A DNA stretch of 64,000 bases from Gammaproteobacteria bacterium UBA7310 (GTDB lineage Bacteria > Pseudomonadota > Gammaproteobacteria > Pseudomonadales > Ketobacteraceae): positions 16,189-80,188 of the forward strand of contig DKQK01000007.1 in NCBI GenBank assembly GCA_002471665.1, written 5' to 3'. Below the pieces are notes generated by a model that saw only the letters and a list, made by a program, of their open reading frames with translations, was not told the origin of the DNA and searched no databases. How positions within the stretch are numbered: position 1 is the stretch's first letter; the number at the start of each line of letters is the position of its first letter. Positions 41,971 through 51,030 of the stretch are shown in pieces. The position numbers were made by a program, and so were the translations under genes.

Positions 41971-43681
41971 CCGGTGGTTGCTGCAGAAGTTGTCGCAACA
42001 CCTTTCTCAAGTGCACTGGCTTTACCGGTTTTTTTAACAGAAACAGCGCATTGTCCCGCATGTTCTGTACCAACTGGGGGCTGGTATCACCACTCATTAG
42101 TACTGCCGGTACCGGTTGATCCAGGCAGGATTGCACGGCGCGGATAACCGAGAGCCCGGTGCACCCCTGCAGATGATAATCAGAAACGATGATCTGCGGA
42201 GGGACACTGGCATCCGCGTGGGCCAGTGCCGCATCTTTGCCATCTGCTGCCATTACTTCACACCCCCATTCCGCCAACAGACTGCAGGTGGCTTCCAATA
42301 ATGCCGGGTCATCATCCACCACCAACACGCGGCAACCCTGCAATGAAAATCCGGAGACTTCCTCCTGCCGTGCAACCAGGGCCGGGTCGCCCTTGGGCAA
42401 CACCAACCTGAACGTGGTGCCGGCTCCGGGCACCGATTCCAGTTGCAGGTCCAACTGCAACAAAACCGCCAAGCGCTTAACCACAGATAAACCCAAGCCA
42501 ACCCCCTGCTGACGATGGTGCGTGAATACCTGATGGTATTCCTCAAATACCCGGGACTGTTCATCCAGGGGAATGCCACGACCGCTGTCCTGCACCAGCA
42601 CCAGCACTTTGTCCGCCAGGCACTGTATACGCAGCTCTACTGTACCGCTGTCGGTAAACTTGATGGCGTTGGACAAAAGGTTGCGAATAATGCGCCCCAA
42701 TACCATCGGATCAGTCCACACCACACAGGGCTCGGTAACGCAGTTCAGTTGCAGGTTTTTCGCCTGTGCCGCAGGCTCAAATTCCCGTGCCAACATGGAC
42801 AGCAAATCACTCAGTTCCACGTGCGCCGGAGACACGCTGAGATCGTTGGCCTCCAGCCGGGACAGATCCATTAACGAATTGAACATGTCCGTCAGGGCGT
42901 CATGACAATTCACGCCCTGCTGCACCAGTATTTTCTGTTCCGGCGTATCCTGCTGGCGTTTCAGTTTCATGCTCTCCAGAATCAGCCCCAGCGCCTGCAG
43001 GGGTTGGCGCAAATCATGGCTCGCCACCGCCAGGAATCGCGACTTTGCCTGATTGGCTGCCTCCGCTTTTTCTTTGGCTACAGTAACCTGCTCCAGCAGT
43101 TCACGGTTTTGAAAATCCATGGTTATGGACATGGTGATAATCTGATTGATACGACTGCTGATCATCACAAAAGCTGTCAGACAGGCCACGCCCAACAAGG
43201 CGGTGGCACTCAACCCCAACAGGAACAACTTGATGATAAGCAAGCTCAGAACCGGCAGAATAAAAGCAATATAGGCTGGCAGGAAGGCAGCTAACGCCGG
43301 CAAGGTGGAAGCACACATACCAGCCAGCGCGATGGAGATAAAAATAACGGATTCCGTCTGGGGCTGATTCATAAACCACACCGGCACCAACCCCCAGATA
43401 GCTCCGGCGTACAACATACCCGCCACCAGCAACGGTTTCACACGGCGGTAATCCCCATGCTGCCGCGCGTGCTGCCATAAACTGTCCACCGTATACAGCC
43501 GGACCACATGACTCATGAACATCAACGCCATCCACAGCAGCGCATAGAAAGAATGACTGGTAAACCAGAGCACACCGGTGGTGACCAGGACAGCCACCGT
43601 ATGGGGCCAGGCATTGGCCCGCAATTGATCAAAAACGTAATCGATCTGGGATTCTGTTACGGCGGATTTTGCATACTGCAT
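41963..43681 (-). CDS. Hybrid histidine kinase (membrane sensor, HATPase, receiver)
   Basis: A 572-residue inner-membrane kinase. The N-terminal 180 residues have about six hydrophobic spans forming a membrane sensor, followed by a coiled linker. HisKA has H222 in FLAVASHDLRQPLQALG, a subgroup with DLRQPL, often found in hybrid kinases next to LuxR-type regulators. The HATPase (about 325-435) has LLSNAIKF, DSGRGIPLDEQ and GVGLGLSVV. The C-terminal receiver starts near 452 (RVLVVDDDPALLEA) with its phospho-acceptor Asp in IIVSDYHLQG. The gene ends tail-to-tail with the LuxR-class regulator, overlapping by eight bases. Confidence 0.9.
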   Translation of the reverse strand: MQYAKSAVTESQIDYVFDQLRANAWPHTVAVLVTTGVLWFTSHSFYALLWMALMFMSHVVRLYTVDSLWQHARQHGDYRRVKPLLVAGMLYAGAIWGLVPVWFMNQPQTESVIFISIALAGMCASTLPALAAFLPAYIAFILPVLSLLIIKLFLLGLSATALLGVACLTAFVMISSRINQIITMSITMDFQNRELLEQVTVAKEKAEAANQAKSRFLAVASHDLRQPLQALGLILESMKLKRQQDTPEQKILVQQGVNCHDALTDMFNSLMDLSRLEANDLSVSPAHVELSDLLSMLAREFEPAAQAKNLQLNCVTEPCVVWTDPMVLGRIIRNLLSNAIKFTDSGTVELRIQCLADKVLVLVQDSGRGIPLDEQSRVFEEYHQVFTHHRQQGVGLGLSVVKRLAVLLQLDLQLESVPGAGTTFRLVLPKGDPALVARQEEVSGFSLQGCRVLVVDDDPALLEATCSLLAEWGCEVMAADGKDAALAHADASVPPQIIVSDYHLQGCTGLSVIRAVQSCLDQPVPAVLMSGDTSPQLVQNMRDNALFLLKKPVKPVHLRKVLRQLLQQPPVT

Positions 43682-43749
43682 GTTATTGTTGTCGCCAATA
43701 CAGCGGAAATAGTAGACAGCAGAGACTGCATGCTAGCACGAACCCGCAA

Positions 43750-44190
43750 TCATGTATCTAGCGGCTTACTGTCCCTGCGCAACAGCTCGCGCTGACGCCG
43801 CAAGCGGGGATTTTCCGGTTCCAGCTCCATGGCCGTGGCGATGATTTCCAGCGCTTCCAGGTGGCGTTGGTGCTTGCCCAGCGCCGTGGCCAATGCCATC
43901 AACGCCGGCACACAGCGAGGTTTGTGCTCCAGGCAACGGGTGGCCGCTCGCGATAACATGATGAAATCTTCCAAGGCCTCACAGGCTTCAAACAGCGCCA
44001 ACCAGCCATCCAGATAATCCGGCAGCTGCTCGGTCAGCTGCTGGGACAAGACCTTGGCGACGGACCACTGCCCCTGCTGTCCCAGCATTTTGGCAAACGC
44101 CACCGCCTGCAGGGCAGACATGGCTTTGCCGCCCCGCCCCGGCAGGGTCAACTCGATCTGTTTGTTGTCATTATTTTCAGTACTGGTCAC
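43750..44190 (-). CDS. Small TPR-repeat protein
   Basis: A 146-residue helical protein, probably cytoplasmic, with tetratricopeptide-like repeats: FAKMLGQQGQWSVAKVLSQQLTEQLPD, WLALFEACEALEDFIMLSRAATRCLEHKP and PALMALATALGKHQRHLEALEIIATAMELEPEN, each about 34 residues. It has no signal peptide and would serve as a protein-interaction adaptor; its partner is unknown. It stands between the hybrid kinase gene (about 70 bases downstream on the same strand) and divergent trhO, so it could be co-transcribed with the kinase. Confidence 0.75.
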   Translation of the reverse strand: MTSTENNDNKQIELTLPGRGGKAMSALQAVAFAKMLGQQGQWSVAKVLSQQLTEQLPDYLDGWLALFEACEALEDFIMLSRAATRCLEHKPRCVPALMALATALGKHQRHLEALEIIATAMELEPENPRLRRQRELLRRDSKPLDT

Positions 44191-44379
44191 GACTTACCAC
44201 TTCATCATCCGGCAGGCGCTTCAGTATACTCCGAAAAGCAAACTAATTGCGTTTGGTCTGACTGCCTGCCCTCAACGCCTCTCCCCCTTGATTCAAGCGC
44301 CAGATCCGTTAGAATCCCGCCGCTCGTATTTCTACTTTACTAACCGCCCTGGATTTACGCTCCAGACAGCGAGGACACT

Positions 44380-45393
44380 ATGCACCACCCCACCGGCAGC
44401 GCACCCATAGTGGTTTGCGCGCTCTATAAATTCGTAACTTTGGAAAACTTCGAGGCGCTACGCCGCCCCCTGCTGGAGGTCATGCTGCAGCAGGATGTAA
44501 AAGGCACACTGCTTCTGGCCAAAGAGGGCATCAACGGCACCATCGCCGGCAGCCGTGCCGGCATCGACGCAGTGCTGGCGCACTTGCGCAGCGACCCCAG
44601 GCTGGCACAGCTGGACAGCAAAGAATCCTTTGATGAAGAGCAACCCTTCTACCGCACCAAGGTCAAGCTCAAGCAGGAAATCGTAACCATGGGCATTGCG
44701 GACATTGATCCCAAGCGGGTGGTGGGCACCTACGTCAAACCCAGCCAGTGGAACGCTCTGATCAGCGACCCTGAAGTGCTATTGGTGGATACCCGCAACG
44801 ATTACGAAGTGGAAATCGGCACCTTCAAAGGGGCCATTGACCCACAAACCAAAACCTTTCGGGAATTCCCCGCCTACGTTGCCGAACACCTGGACAAGAA
44901 CAAGCACAAAAAAGTAGCCATGTTCTGTACCGGTGGTATCCGTTGCGAAAAATCCACTGCGTTCCTTAAGGAACAGGGGTTTGAAGAGGTGTATCACCTG
45001 GAAGGCGGTATCCTCAAATACCTGGAAGAAGTTCCCCAGGAAGAGTCCCTGTGGCAGGGGGAATGTTTTGTCTTTGATAATCGCGTTACCGTGGATCACC
45101 AGTTGCGCAAGGGCAACTTTGACCAATGCCACGCCTGCCGGCGACCGATCACGGAACAGGACAAACGCTCGCCCCATTATCAGGCGGGGGTCAGTTGCCA
45201 TCATTGCTACGACGAGTATTCGCAGGAGCAAAAGCGGCGTTTTGCGCAGCGGGAAAAACAGATCAAACTGGCGCAAAAGCGCGGCGAACAGCACCTGGGG
45301 GGCGATCAGCGCTCCCTGATCGAAGAGCGCCGCCGCCTGAAGCTGGAGCAGAAAAATGCCCAGCGCGAACAGGATCGTAACGCCGGGCAATAG
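44380..45393 (+). CDS. trhO: tRNA uridine(34) hydroxylase (rhodanese-fold, YceA family)
   Basis: A 337-residue cytoplasmic enzyme that hydroxylates U34 in some tRNAs using oxygen, the first step to 5-methoxyuridine. The N-terminal ferredoxin-like domain holds KGTLLLAKEGINGTIAGS (41-58). The rhodanese domain (about 125-230) has active-site C183 in AMFCTGGIRCEKS. A C-terminal Cys-rich zinc-like segment (CHACRRPI ... CHHCYDEYS) precedes a highly charged tail of about 60 residues. ATG 44380 follows AGGA closely. It is a single gene, converging on envZ 12 bases away. Confidence 0.95.
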   Translation: MHHPTGSAPIVVCALYKFVTLENFEALRRPLLEVMLQQDVKGTLLLAKEGINGTIAGSRAGIDAVLAHLRSDPRLAQLDSKESFDEEQPFYRTKVKLKQEIVTMGIADIDPKRVVGTYVKPSQWNALISDPEVLLVDTRNDYEVEIGTFKGAIDPQTKTFREFPAYVAEHLDKNKHKKVAMFCTGGIRCEKSTAFLKEQGFEEVYHLEGGILKYLEEVPQEESLWQGECFVFDNRVTVDHQLRKGNFDQCHACRRPITEQDKRSPHYQAGVSCHHCYDEYSQEQKRRFAQREKQIKLAQKRGEQHLGGDQRSLIEERRRLKLEQKNAQREQDRNAGQ

Positions 45394-45404
45394 CGTAGCG
45401 CACG

Positions 45405-46724
45405 TTAACGCAGGCGGGCCATCATCGAATCCGGTGGCACCAGATCACCGGTTACCGGAAAATGCACGATGGCTTCCAGCCCCCCGCCGTCGCGATTACG
45501 CAATTGCACCCGGCCATGGTGCATATCCACAATCCGCTTCACAATGGCAAGCCCCAGGCCGGAACCTTTACTGGTCCGGCTTTGATCACCGCGGGCGAAG
45601 GGTTGAAACAGTTCGAACATTTCCTTTTCACTCAAGCCGGGGCCGCGGTCTGCCACCACCACACAGATTTCACCATCTTCCATGCCGCTGTGCACATCAA
45701 CCTGGCCACCCCCATGACGAATGGCGTTGCCGATCAAATTGGCAAACAGGCGCTTCAGGGAAAGCCGCTTCAGAGAGATACCCGGCAATTCATGTAACGC
45801 GGTTTTAATGGTGCAGCCTTCCGATTCGAATTGAGAGACCACCTCCACAATCACTTCGTTGAGATCACCCACTTCGGTTTGTTCATCACTGCCATCGCGC
45901 ACAAACAGGATAAACTGATCCAGGATCGCGTTCATATCCTCAATATCCCGAATCATGCCGTCGGTGAATTCTGTTTCACCCAGCAACTCAGCGGTGAGCC
46001 GCATGCGGGTGAGCGGTGTGCGCAGGTCATGGGAAATGCCGGCCAGCAGCAAGGCCCGCTCCCGGTCCACCCGCTGCAGATTATCGCTCATCTGCAGAAA
46101 GGCCCGGTTCACCGCTGCAATCTCACGGGAGGTGTTTTCCAGCAGGTAACCTTTGACCGGTTCACCGCGACCGATTCTACGCGCTGCCAGTGCCAGGTTT
46201 TTCAGTGGCCGATTAATCTGGCCGGCAAAAAAAGTACCCAGCAGAAAGGCCAGCGCCGGGGTTCCGATCAACCAGGTCAGAAAGGCAATGACTTCGTAGC
46301 GACCGAAATTTTCCAGTGGAAACCGCACCCACAGTCTGCCCAGTTGCCGGGTACTCACCCATAACCCCGGCGCAGGATCAAAGCCCAGCCGAACAGCGCT
46401 GCCCTCCCCGATACGGCTGCGCATGGGTTCCACGAACAGGTTGTCGAACAGGCCCGCACCCGGTGGTGGAATCAGGCTGTCATCGGCGGTGATAACAATA
46501 TTATGCTGTGCCTCCAGCCGCTGCAGCAGCTCGGTTTTACGTTCGCTGTCCACCAGGTAGCGAATGGTATCCATCTCCAGCGCGACCAGCTTAGCGTTCT
46601 GTTTGATGCCGGGCAAATACAGGTAGTACACCGCAAACAACAGTGTGGAAATCTGACTTAACAAAATCACCAGCCACACCAGCCAGATGGTGCGCCAGAA
46701 CGAGGAGCGGGGAATCAGCTTCAT
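45405..46724 (-). CDS. envZ: Osmosensor histidine kinase EnvZ
   Basis: A 439-residue inner-membrane kinase of the EnvZ type. TM1 is about 13-37, the periplasmic domain about 38-144 and TM2 about 145-168, followed by a HAMP domain. HisKA has H232 in LLLAGISHDLRTPLTRMR, the typical EnvZ H-box, and the HATPase has NLIGNAIRHGG, DRGPGLSEKE and GSGLGLAIV. It should phosphorylate OmpR (encoded 2 kb upstream on the same strand). Unusually a pyruvate-kinase-like gene separates the two. Pseudomonads have ompR-envZ adjacent, near tex and gshA, as here. Confidence 0.92.
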   Translation of the reverse strand: MKLIPRSSFWRTIWLVWLVILLSQISTLLFAVYYLYLPGIKQNAKLVALEMDTIRYLVDSERKTELLQRLEAQHNIVITADDSLIPPPGAGLFDNLFVEPMRSRIGEGSAVRLGFDPAPGLWVSTRQLGRLWVRFPLENFGRYEVIAFLTWLIGTPALAFLLGTFFAGQINRPLKNLALAARRIGRGEPVKGYLLENTSREIAAVNRAFLQMSDNLQRVDRERALLLAGISHDLRTPLTRMRLTAELLGETEFTDGMIRDIEDMNAILDQFILFVRDGSDEQTEVGDLNEVIVEVVSQFESEGCTIKTALHELPGISLKRLSLKRLFANLIGNAIRHGGGQVDVHSGMEDGEICVVVADRGPGLSEKEMFELFQPFARGDQSRTSKGSGLGLAIVKRIVDMHHGRVQLRNRDGGGLEAIVHFPVTGDLVPPDSMMARLR

Positions 46725-46800
46725 AGAGAATCCAGAATGACATCAACGGCACATTATCCAGATTTCCAGGCTCCGGTGCCACTGACCTTGCCCGCCGCCC

Positions 46801-48681
46801 TCAGACCAGCCGGGCCACACTCAACGGCCGTAAGGTCGCGCGCCGTTTATGGTAGTGCTGATCCATGCGTGCCAGAATATCCCGCAGCATGACCACGGTT
46901 TCCACAATATACGGCCCCTTGTTGAGCATGACGCACTCCGCCACCACCGCCATAGCAGCGTCCGTCACCTCGGCGCGGGAGGGCACTCCCTTCTTGGCCA
47001 TGGACTCCAGAATCTGGGTGGCCCAGATCACCGGAATGTGGGCGGCCTCGCACAGCCAGAGAATTTCCTGCTGCACCTCGGAAAGCCGCTCGAACCCCAA
47101 CTCCACCGCCAGGTCGCCACGGGCAATCATCACCCCCAGCGGGCGGCCATGACGCAACCCGGCCAACAGAATACGGGGCAGATTCTCGAACGCCTGCCGG
47201 TTTTCGATTTTCAGCACCACCCCCAATTGGGGCCGGTCCAGCCGGTCCAACGCCTGATGCAGGGCATCCACATCTGCCGGCACCCGTACAAAGGACAGTG
47301 CGATCATGTCGGCAAACTCCACCACCTGCTCCAGATCAAGCAGATCCTTGGCCGTGAGCGCCGGCAGATCCAATACCGTATCCGGAAAATTGATGCCTTT
47401 TTCCGGCTGCAGCCTGCTGCCTTTGGGATCAGCCTGGGTGATTCGCAAATACATCTCCCGGCCATCGCAGGCTTCCACCCGGGCACCTATTTTGCCATCG
47501 TCAAACCATACCCGCTGGCCCACCTCAACCTGGTCAAACGCCTGCGGCAATGAGCAATGAATACGTGCGGGCTGCACCAGATCGCCCAACTGGTCCCGTT
47601 GTTCCTGCACCCCGGGTTGCAGGCTGCGGGTCAGAACGAGGGTATCGCCACGGAACAGAACGATGGGCAACACCACGTCCTGCAACCCAAGCGCCAGCGT
47701 CGACGCCATCGTTTTCTGCCCTCGTTTCAGGTCCAGCCGCGTGGCGTCGGTGATATAGGCGGTATGATTCAGTTCGGCAATACAGCTACCGGTTTGCACC
47801 TGGACCACGTTCATCTTGCGACGCTGGCCCCGGCCGTCCACCAACTGTATGCGATCACCCACCTGACACTGCTGCAGAAATTCCGCCGCCACACACAATG
47901 GCTTGTGCAGACCCGCCGGCAGACGGGCGTCCGCCTCCGCATGCAGCCATACCCGGCAGGGTTCCAGCACCAGCCCGTATAAATCGCGACGGGGCTTCAA
48001 CTTCAGCAGGCGACCACTGCTTTGCATCGGGCCGGTGCGCAGTTTGGGGCCCGCCAGATCCACCTGAATCCTGGCGGGTGAAGCGCCGTTTTCCACCGCG
48101 CTGCGAAGGTGTCGGGCCATTGCCCGCCATGCACTCGCATCATCGTGGGCGCAATTGATGCGCATGACGTTCATGCCACTGGCCAGCAAATCCGCCACCA
48201 ACTGTGGCTCAGCCGCCGCCTGGGATGGCATGGTCACCATCACACTGGCCTCTGTACCGGCTGCTGCACCGGCCTCTGCACCGACCTTTACACTGGGCGG
48301 CAATTCACCCAGCAACCGCCGGCGCTGTTGGCGCAATAATTGGGGGCCACTGAGATAATCAACCGGCGCTTGCGGCGTCTCGCACCGGCGGCCGGTTATG
48401 CTCTGCAGCAAATTAATGACAGCATTAAGATGGGCCAGGGTATAAGGCTCCATGGCCGACAGAGAGGACAGGCCGAAACGTGACAACCGGTGTTGCAGGG
48501 GGCGAATGTCACCCTGCCGCACGCTGAGATAATGCACCAGATTGCGGGCACTGCTCTGATACTGTTCACTGCAGCGCCGGATCTCGGGTTCCAGTTGACG
48601 CTCCAGGGCCATGGCGCCGTCCCGCAAGTGAATCAGCTCCGCTTGCAGATCCAGCAACGAATCCATATTCGATGCAATCAC
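46801..48681 (-). CDS. Pyruvate-kinase-like protein, probably not a classical pyruvate kinase
   Basis: A 626-residue protein with a novel helical N-terminus (1-130) and a pyruvate-kinase barrel (about 145-605), but no C-terminal allosteric domain. The end retains PK features: KIEN (491-494), ARGDLAVE (520-527), WATQILESM (553-561) and RAEVTDAA (569-576). However the barrel start reads MRINCAHD instead of RLNFSHG; the DTKGPEIR segment is DLAGPKLR (208-215), with its lysine lost; and the ASFIRK segment reads LSFVRV (462-467), with the catalytic lysine replaced by V. The B domain is enlarged by about 100 residues (220-400). It is possibly a pseudoenzyme or acts on another substrate. The start is GTG 48681 behind a G-rich Shine-Dalgarno; ATG 48666 is an alternative. 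It lies between ompR and envZ. Confidence 0.8.
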   Translation of the reverse strand: MIASNMDSLLDLQAELIHLRDGAMALERQLEPEIRRCSEQYQSSARNLVHYLSVRQGDIRPLQHRLSRFGLSSLSAMEPYTLAHLNAVINLLQSITGRRCETPQAPVDYLSGPQLLRQQRRRLLGELPPSVKVGAEAGAAAGTEASVMVTMPSQAAAEPQLVADLLASGMNVMRINCAHDDASAWRAMARHLRSAVENGASPARIQVDLAGPKLRTGPMQSSGRLLKLKPRRDLYGLVLEPCRVWLHAEADARLPAGLHKPLCVAAEFLQQCQVGDRIQLVDGRGQRRKMNVVQVQTGSCIAELNHTAYITDATRLDLKRGQKTMASTLALGLQDVVLPIVLFRGDTLVLTRSLQPGVQEQRDQLGDLVQPARIHCSLPQAFDQVEVGQRVWFDDGKIGARVEACDGREMYLRITQADPKGSRLQPEKGINFPDTVLDLPALTAKDLLDLEQVVEFADMIALSFVRVPADVDALHQALDRLDRPQLGVVLKIENRQAFENLPRILLAGLRHGRPLGVMIARGDLAVELGFERLSEVQQEILWLCEAAHIPVIWATQILESMAKKGVPSRAEVTDAAMAVVAECVMLNKGPYIVETVVMLRDILARMDQHYHKRRATLRPLSVARLV

Positions 48682-48754
48682 ATAACCCCCCTGCTCTACC
48701 GGCGTTGGCAGAGAGACAGATTAAGGCAGCTTTATGACGGTTTGGGGAAGCCGG

Positions 48755-49498
48755 TCAGCCGGCACTGCTGCCGTCGGGCACAAATACGTAGCCCACCCCC
48801 CAGACGGTCTGGATATAACGGGAGTTGGAGGGATCGTCTTCGATCAGCCGCCGCAACCGCGATACCTGGACATCGATACTGCGTTCCATGGCACTCCATT
48901 CACGCCCACGGGCCAGATTCATCAGCTTATCCCGGGTCAGCGGTTCACGGGGATGCTGTACCAGGGCTTTCATGACGGCAAACTCACCGGTGGTGAGGGA
49001 CACCGCCTGCCCGTCCTTGGTCAGCGTACGGGTGGACAGATCCAGTGAGAAAGGCCCGAAGGTCACCACCGTTTCCTGTTGTGACGGGGCGCCGGGCAAT
49101 TCTTTCACCTGGCGGCGCAGAACAGCCTTGACCCGGGCCAGCAGCTCCCGCGGGTTGAATGGCTTGGGCAGATAATCGTCCGCCCCGGCTTCCAGACCAT
49201 TGATACGGTCGGCATCATCACCCTTGGCCGTGAGCATGATGATCGGAATCTGGTTGTCCGCGCCCCGCAGGCGTTTGCAAATGGACATTCCGTCTTCCCC
49301 GGGCAGCATCAGATCCAGCACCATCAGGGAGTAAATCTCCCGTGACAGGGCCCGATCCATTTGCTCGGCATCGGCCACCGCCTTCACCAGAAACCCCTGT
49401 TCTTCCAGATAACGCTGTAGCAATCCCCGCAACCGGGAATCATCATCAACTACCAGAACCTTCTGCTGCTGTTCCTGCTCGCGGGGGCTGTCTACCAT
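48755..49498 (-). CDS. ompR: Osmotic response regulator OmpR
   Basis: A 247-residue response regulator with receiver 12-125 (D18-D20 acidic cluster, phospho-acceptor D62 in LMVLDLMLPGEDG, K in YLPKPFN) and a winged-helix effector ending YIQTVWGVGYVFVPDG, as in OmpR. In enterobacteria it controls porin genes. It is divergent from the RND efflux operon with a 250-bp AT-rich gap, so it may control that pump (inference). The PK-like gene follows 73 bases downstream, then envZ. Confidence 0.94.
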   Translation of the reverse strand: MVDSPREQEQQQKVLVVDDDSRLRGLLQRYLEEQGFLVKAVADAEQMDRALSREIYSLMVLDLMLPGEDGMSICKRLRGADNQIPIIMLTAKGDDADRINGLEAGADDYLPKPFNPRELLARVKAVLRRQVKELPGAPSQQETVVTFGPFSLDLSTRTLTKDGQAVSLTTGEFAVMKALVQHPREPLTRDKLMNLARGREWSAMERSIDVQVSRLRRLIEDDPSNSRYIQTVWGVGYVFVPDGSSAG

Positions 49499-49746
49499 TG
49501 AAATTACCTGTTAAAACCTCGTGGGGATGGAACCATCCGGATAAACGTGCCTCAAAACCAGTTACGGGCACAACCGGTTAAGGTAGCGGGATCACCGCGC
49601 AAAGTCATGTCCGGAAAGTGTTACAAACCGTGTTATGACAACTAACGTGCTAAAATTGCACTGCTTTTCGACATTATCAACTATTGCATGAGAATGTTGC
49701 TTAGCTTCATTATGCACAAAACCATTCCAATAACGCGACAACCTGG

Positions 49747-51030
49747 ATGACCACATTGCGCGCAGCCATCAATACGATACTCAGAAAAACACCGCTGCCC
49801 CTGTTGATTGCAGCCTTCACCCTACTGATCATCCTTGCCCTGTTCATGCTGCAACCGGAGCCGGAGAAAAAACCCGTGGCCGACATCCTGCCACTGGTGA
49901 AAACCCTGCCCGCCAAGCCGCAAAGCCACCGCCCCATGGTGACCCTCTATGGCCGTCTGGAATCTCCGCGGGAATCCAACCTGTCCAGCACCATTAATGC
50001 CTATGTGGCAAAAGTGCTGATACAGGAGGGCCACTGGGTTCGCACCGGCGACATTATCGTGGAGCTGGAAGACAGCGATGTGCGCCTGATTTACGAACAA
50101 AGACAAGCGGAGCTGGAAGACCTGGAAGCCCAGCTGGCATCTGAACAGGCCCGCTACGAGACCGACGTCAAAGCCCTGCAGGTGGAACGGCAGCTGGTGG
50201 CCCTGACACAGAAGTCGGCCCAGCGCTACGAAAAACTGGTGGAGCGCAATGTGGGCTCTGACCTGAGCCGGGATGAGGCCCTGCAGCAGGCCCGCGCCCA
50301 GGCCCTGAGCCTGTACAGCCGCGAATACGCCGTCAACGACCATCCCAATCGGGTGAAACGCCTGCAGGCGCAGCTGAAGCGAGCGCGGGCAGTGCGGGAT
50401 CAGGCTGCCCTGGACCTGGCCCGGACCCGCATCACCGCGCCCTTTGACGGCCGCGTCACCGCCATCAACGCCTCACCCGGCAACCGGGTGCGCCCCGGCG
50501 ACGTAGTGGCGACCCTGTTCGATTCAGAACACGTGGAAGTCCGCGCCCAGATTCCCTCGCGCTACCTGAACCAGGTGGAACCCGCACTGGCAAACGGCAT
50601 TGAGCTGGACGCCACCTTCGCCCTGAATGAGAAACGCATCGGCCTGGTTCTGGAGCGGTTGGCCGGGGCCATCGCAAGTGGGCAGGGCGGCGTGGACGCC
50701 TTGTTTGCCCTGGATGAAAGCCAACGCAATCTCACTCTCGGCCGCGCCGGTGAGGTGTACCTGCATATGCCCCCGGTGGACAACAGCATCGCCCTGCCCC
50801 CCACCGCCATCTACGGCCAGCAGCGCATTTATACGGTGGAGGATGGCGTTCTCAATACGGTTATGATTCAGCGCCTGGGAGAGGTGCTGACCGAAGACGG
50901 TGACCGCTGGCAACTGATTCAGGCCGACGTGGAGCCCGGCCAACCCATCCTGATCACGCAACTCTCCAACGCCCTGGGCGGCCTGCGGGTGAAGCAGCAA
51001 GACGATACCGGGCGGGCCGGCGATGAGTGA
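49747..51030 (+). CDS. RND efflux periplasmic adaptor (membrane fusion protein)
   Basis: A 427-residue adaptor with an N-terminal membrane anchor (about 19-37). It has the lipoyl/barrel-sandwich start VTLYGRLESPRESNLSSTINAYV, a coiled-coil hairpin of about 95 residues (about 110-215) and the closing lipoyl half ITAPFDGRVTAINASPGNRVRPGDVVATLF, a standard HlyD_D23-type motif. It links the inner-membrane pump to an outer-membrane channel that is not encoded here. Its stop overlaps the pump start by eight bases. ATG 49747 gives MTTLRAAINT; the ribosome site is weak. Confidence 0.9.
   Translation: MTTLRAAINTILRKTPLPLLIAAFTLLIILALFMLQPEPEKKPVADILPLVKTLPAKPQSHRPMVTLYGRLESPRESNLSSTINAYVAKVLIQEGHWVRTGDIIVELEDSDVRLIYEQRQAELEDLEAQLASEQARYETDVKALQVERQLVALTQKSAQRYEKLVERNVGSDLSRDEALQQARAQALSLYSREYAVNDHPNRVKRLQAQLKRARAVRDQAALDLARTRITAPFDGRVTAINASPGNRVRPGDVVATLFDSEHVEVRAQIPSRYLNQVEPALANGIELDATFALNEKRIGLVLERLAGAIASGQGGVDALFALDESQRNLTLGRAGEVYLHMPPVDNSIALPPTAIYGQQRIYTVEDGVLNTVMIQRLGEVLTEDGDRWQLIQADVEPGQPILITQLSNALGGLRVKQQDDTGRAGDE

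Noticed and set aside
46801..48681. Annotation as the housekeeping pyruvate kinase
   Set aside because: Conserved lysines are replaced, the allosteric domain is absent and the B domain is enlarged, so the name would mislead.
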